Shown here piece after piece: positions 62,151 to 64,000 of a DNA stretch of 64,000 nucleotides; the stretch's first letter is position 1; each line of letters opens with the position of its first letter. The translations under genes and the position numbers were made by a program. Below the pieces are notes generated by a model. The model searched no databases, was not told the DNA's origin, and saw nothing but the letters and a program-made list of their open reading frames with translations. The stretch is from Rhizobium grahamii CCGE 502. GTDB taxonomy: Bacteria; Pseudomonadota; Alphaproteobacteria; Rhizobiales; Rhizobiaceae. The stretch spans positions 1 to 64,000 of the forward strand of contig NZ_AEYE02000001.1 of assembly GCF_000298315.2 (NCBI RefSeq). The letters are read 5' to 3'.

Positions 62151-64000
62151 TCGCGCCTGCCCAGCCTGGAAAGCATGCCAGCCGTTGTCACTCCGATCAG
62201 CAGCGAAAGGACGACCAGGAGGAACGCGTAAGACAGGATGTTGGTCGACAACCAGTTCGCGGCGATCAGGCGGTAGTTTGAAATTGACCACGGCTGAGAG
62301 GTCACGAAGTCGAAGCGGCCAACCGGGACGCTGACGATCTTACCGGTCTTGCTGGAATAGGTGGTGATATGACCGGCGACCTGCGGCCAGTTGACTTGTG
62401 CGGTGAGTGCCTCGGCACCTTCGCGCAGATCGTTAGCGGAGGGAGCCGTGACAACGGTCCAGGTCGATCCCCCTGCTGCGCTCTTACCCTGAGCGATCAG
62501 GAAACTCTCGGCGTTAGAAGGCGTGAAGACTTCTTCCGACCCTGGCACGAACTGCAGTGAGCTCAGCGAAATGTCGAAGTTGCGGCGTAGCCACTCCTGA
62601 AACGATGTGATTTGCCCACGCCACACGCCGCCACTGACTTTCGAGCGCCAATCGTCGAAGCTCACCGATGGTTCTGTCTGATTTGACTGCGTCGCTGCTG
62701 GAGGTTGCCAGGATGCCTGGCTGGTCGTCGCAATGTTCAGTTGCGTGAGCACGGCTGCCGGCATCTGCGAAATGGAACCGATGAAAATTGCGTCCCGTTC
62801 GCCGATGGCACCTGGCGTCGCGGCAGGCTCCATGTCGAGCGGGCGGCCCGCAGCGACGGCCATTCGGCCGAGCAGCGTCGCGGTCGCAGACAAGGTGTCG
62901 CTATCAATCATGTCGATGAAAAGCGGCGTTGGCTGTGTCGCTCGGTTATAGGGATATGCGGTACCGGATAGACCGGCAAGGTTCGGCCGCTGCCCGATCC
63001 GGGCAAAGTCCGGTATGTGAATCTCGCTGGTGTCGAAGAGTGCAAAACGCGGTGCTGCGCCAGCAGTCGTGCCAGGCACGCACACCTCGTCCTCCTTCGT
63101 CATCAGGATGGCTTCGAGCGACAACGTATTCAAGCCCGGCTTGAAATGCCGCATTGTCACGCGAATTGGCAGGTGCCGGAAGATGCCTCCACCTGTCGAC
63201 GAGATCGGCACAGTCGAAGCGATGTTGCCGTTGACATAGATGTCGATATGGCTGCCGGGCAGGATGTTTTGTGTGTAGGCTGCGTCCAGCAGGACGGTGG
63301 CGTCGCCATAAGCGTTCGCATAGAAATCGGACGGCACGCCGATATTGAAATTGGTCCGGAAGCGGCGTCCGGAAAACTCCGCCGTCTTCACGCCGAGCTG
63401 CGAAAAGGTGAGGTTCGTGTCGGAGAGAACCAGCGGCGCATCCGGAGCACTCCAGCGCTGCGTTGCCAGCGTGTCGCGAACAGCCGTCGCGGGACGGTCG
63501 GTAGGCGAAACGATCGTGTCGATCGCGGACGAAATTGCGGGCCAGGATGGGCCGCTGATCAAGAGAATCGGGGCCCCCGACTTCGGGTCCGTCACGAACG
63601 AGGCCGACGGCGCCGTCTGGGCGGCCGGCGGCGGAGTGATGACTGGCTGGAGTTCGGCCGGCGTTCCCACGACAACGGTCATGCGCCCGGCTCCAGGCTG
63701 AGGAAGTGAGCTCGGGCTGAAGGAAAATGTCTGGTTCGGCATGCCGCTCAGAACAGCAAGTCCCTGCGCTAGGCGTAGCAGCGGCTTTGTCGTGCCTGGC
63801 TGCTGGAGCGCCGGCACGACAAAATTGAACTGCGTCCTGCCGGTTTCATCGACACCGATGGCGCGAATGGCATCCGTGCTGGAAAACTTGGCTGCCTCTT
63901 GCCCGCTGAAGCTTAGATAGGTCTTTGCGGGGTCGATGTCCGACCAAAGTTCATAAGTGGATTGAACAGTACAATCAGTGCGGTGGCGCTGGGTTGCTTC
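62147..64000 (-). CDS. bcsB: Cellulose synthase regulatory subunit BcsB (partial, runs off right edge)
   Basis: The reading frame is open from its stop at 62147 to the window edge, so about 617 C-terminal residues are seen and the N-terminus is missing; GTG at 63817 is an internal codon. The visible part shows the alternating carbohydrate-binding and flavodoxin-like domains of BcsB (DIYVNGNIASTVPISSTGGG, HFKPGLNTLSLEAILMTKED, WSISNYRLIAANWLSTN) and ends in the single membrane anchor ILSYAFLLVVLSLLIGVTTA. BcsB spans the periplasm and guides the glucan from the BcsA synthase, which should lie beyond the edge. A four-base overlap links it to bcsZ. Confidence 0.93.
   Translation of the reverse strand, partial: EATQRHRTDCTVQSTYELWSDIDPAKTYLSFSGQEAAKFSSTDAIRAIGVDETGRTQFNFVVPALQQPGTTKPLLRLAQGLAVLSGMPNQTFSFSPSSLPQPGAGRMTVVVGTPAELQPVITPPPAAQTAPSASFVTDPKSGAPILLISGPSWPAISSAIDTIVSPTDRPATAVRDTLATQRWSAPDAPLVLSDTNLTFSQLGVKTAEFSGRRFRTNFNIGVPSDFYANAYGDATVLLDAAYTQNILPGSHIDIYVNGNIASTVPISSTGGGIFRHLPIRVTMRHFKPGLNTLSLEAILMTKEDEVCVPGTTAGAAPRFALFDTSEIHIPDFARIGQRPNLAGLSGTAYPYNRATQPTPLFIDMIDSDTLSATATLLGRMAVAAGRPLDMEPAATPGAIGERDAIFIGSISQMPAAVLTQLNIATTSQASWQPPAATQSNQTEPSVSFDDWRSKVSGGVWRGQITSFQEWLRRNFDISLSSLQFVPGSEEVFTPSNAESFLIAQGKSAAGGSTWTVVTAPSANDLREGAEALTAQVNWPQVAGHITTYSSKTGKIVSVPVGRFDFVTSQPWSISNYRLIAANWLSTNILSYAFLLVVLSLLIGVTTAGMLSRLGRRE

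Noticed and set aside
1-64000. CRISPR arrays, tRNA or rRNA genes, intact insertion sequences
   Set aside because: No regularly spaced repeats, cloverleaf-like segments or transposase frames were noticed on either strand.

Overview
The window looks like part of a GC-rich alphaproteobacterial (Rhizobiales/Hyphomicrobiales type: Rhizobium, Sinorhizobium, Agrobacterium, Mesorhizobium relatives) replicon. Reasons: a 5-aminolevulinate synthase of the C4 heme pathway, a rhizobial cellulose operon (bcsB-bcsZ-TPR gene), a DctB/DctD-type pair beside a tripartite tricarboxylate transporter, CUT2 sugar transport with a SorC regulator, and a short hairpin like the rhizobial RIME repeats. The gene content is almost all accessory (catabolism, transport, sensing, surface glycans). 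No rRNA, tRNA, CRISPR array or intact insertion sequence was seen. A megaplasmid or chromid is plausible but not shown.

Layout. 1-5270: a minus-strand redox/detoxification operon (HbpS/GlcG-like protein, zinc alcohol dehydrogenase, DJ-1/PfpI protein, then two damaged genes: an antibiotic-biosynthesis-monooxygenase (ABM) gene cut by an in-frame amber codon and an aldehyde dehydrogenase with a one-base frameshift). Opposite it lie an MFS transporter, a small exported peptide frame and an intact second ABM gene. 5279-8149: a large winged-helix/STAND ATPase regulator. 8417-20262: a nine-gene plus-strand carbohydrate catabolic operon (periplasmic binding protein, ABC ATPase, permease, SorC regulator, aldo/keto reductase, GlpD-like dehydrogenase, DhnA-type aldolase, FGGY kinase, GMC oxidoreductase), with a palindromic operator candidate in front and a terminator candidate behind. 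I could not match the gene set to a characterised pathway. 20445-27896: a compact minus-strand cluster of lower GC (radical SAM/SPASM enzyme, GT4 and GT2 glycosyltransferases, two FkbM methyltransferases, a CmcI-family protein and a TylF-type methyltransferase), probably for a modified glycan or glycoconjugate.

28176-36717: a sensory island with a MASE1 multi-PAS histidine kinase, a small membrane protein, a lone receiver domain, a TetR repressor and a second histidine kinase. Matching palindromes lie in front of the TetR gene and the second kinase gene. 36817-40104: an IdnO-like SDR, a Tat-exported cytosine-deaminase-like amidohydrolase and a LysR regulator. 40242-46169: hemA, an HlyD-type adaptor and an RND pump as one operon; the pump ends in a short HbpS-like tail. 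46387-49770: a haloacetate-dehalogenase-like hydrolase and a bacterial CDC48/VCP-type double AAA ATPase. 49933-57411: DctB/DctD-like sensor and sigma-54 activator, then tctC-tctB-tctA-tctC. 57762-58789: two overlapping membrane protein genes of unknown function. 58828-64000: the distal end of a cellulose synthase operon on the minus strand, with bcsB running off the right edge.
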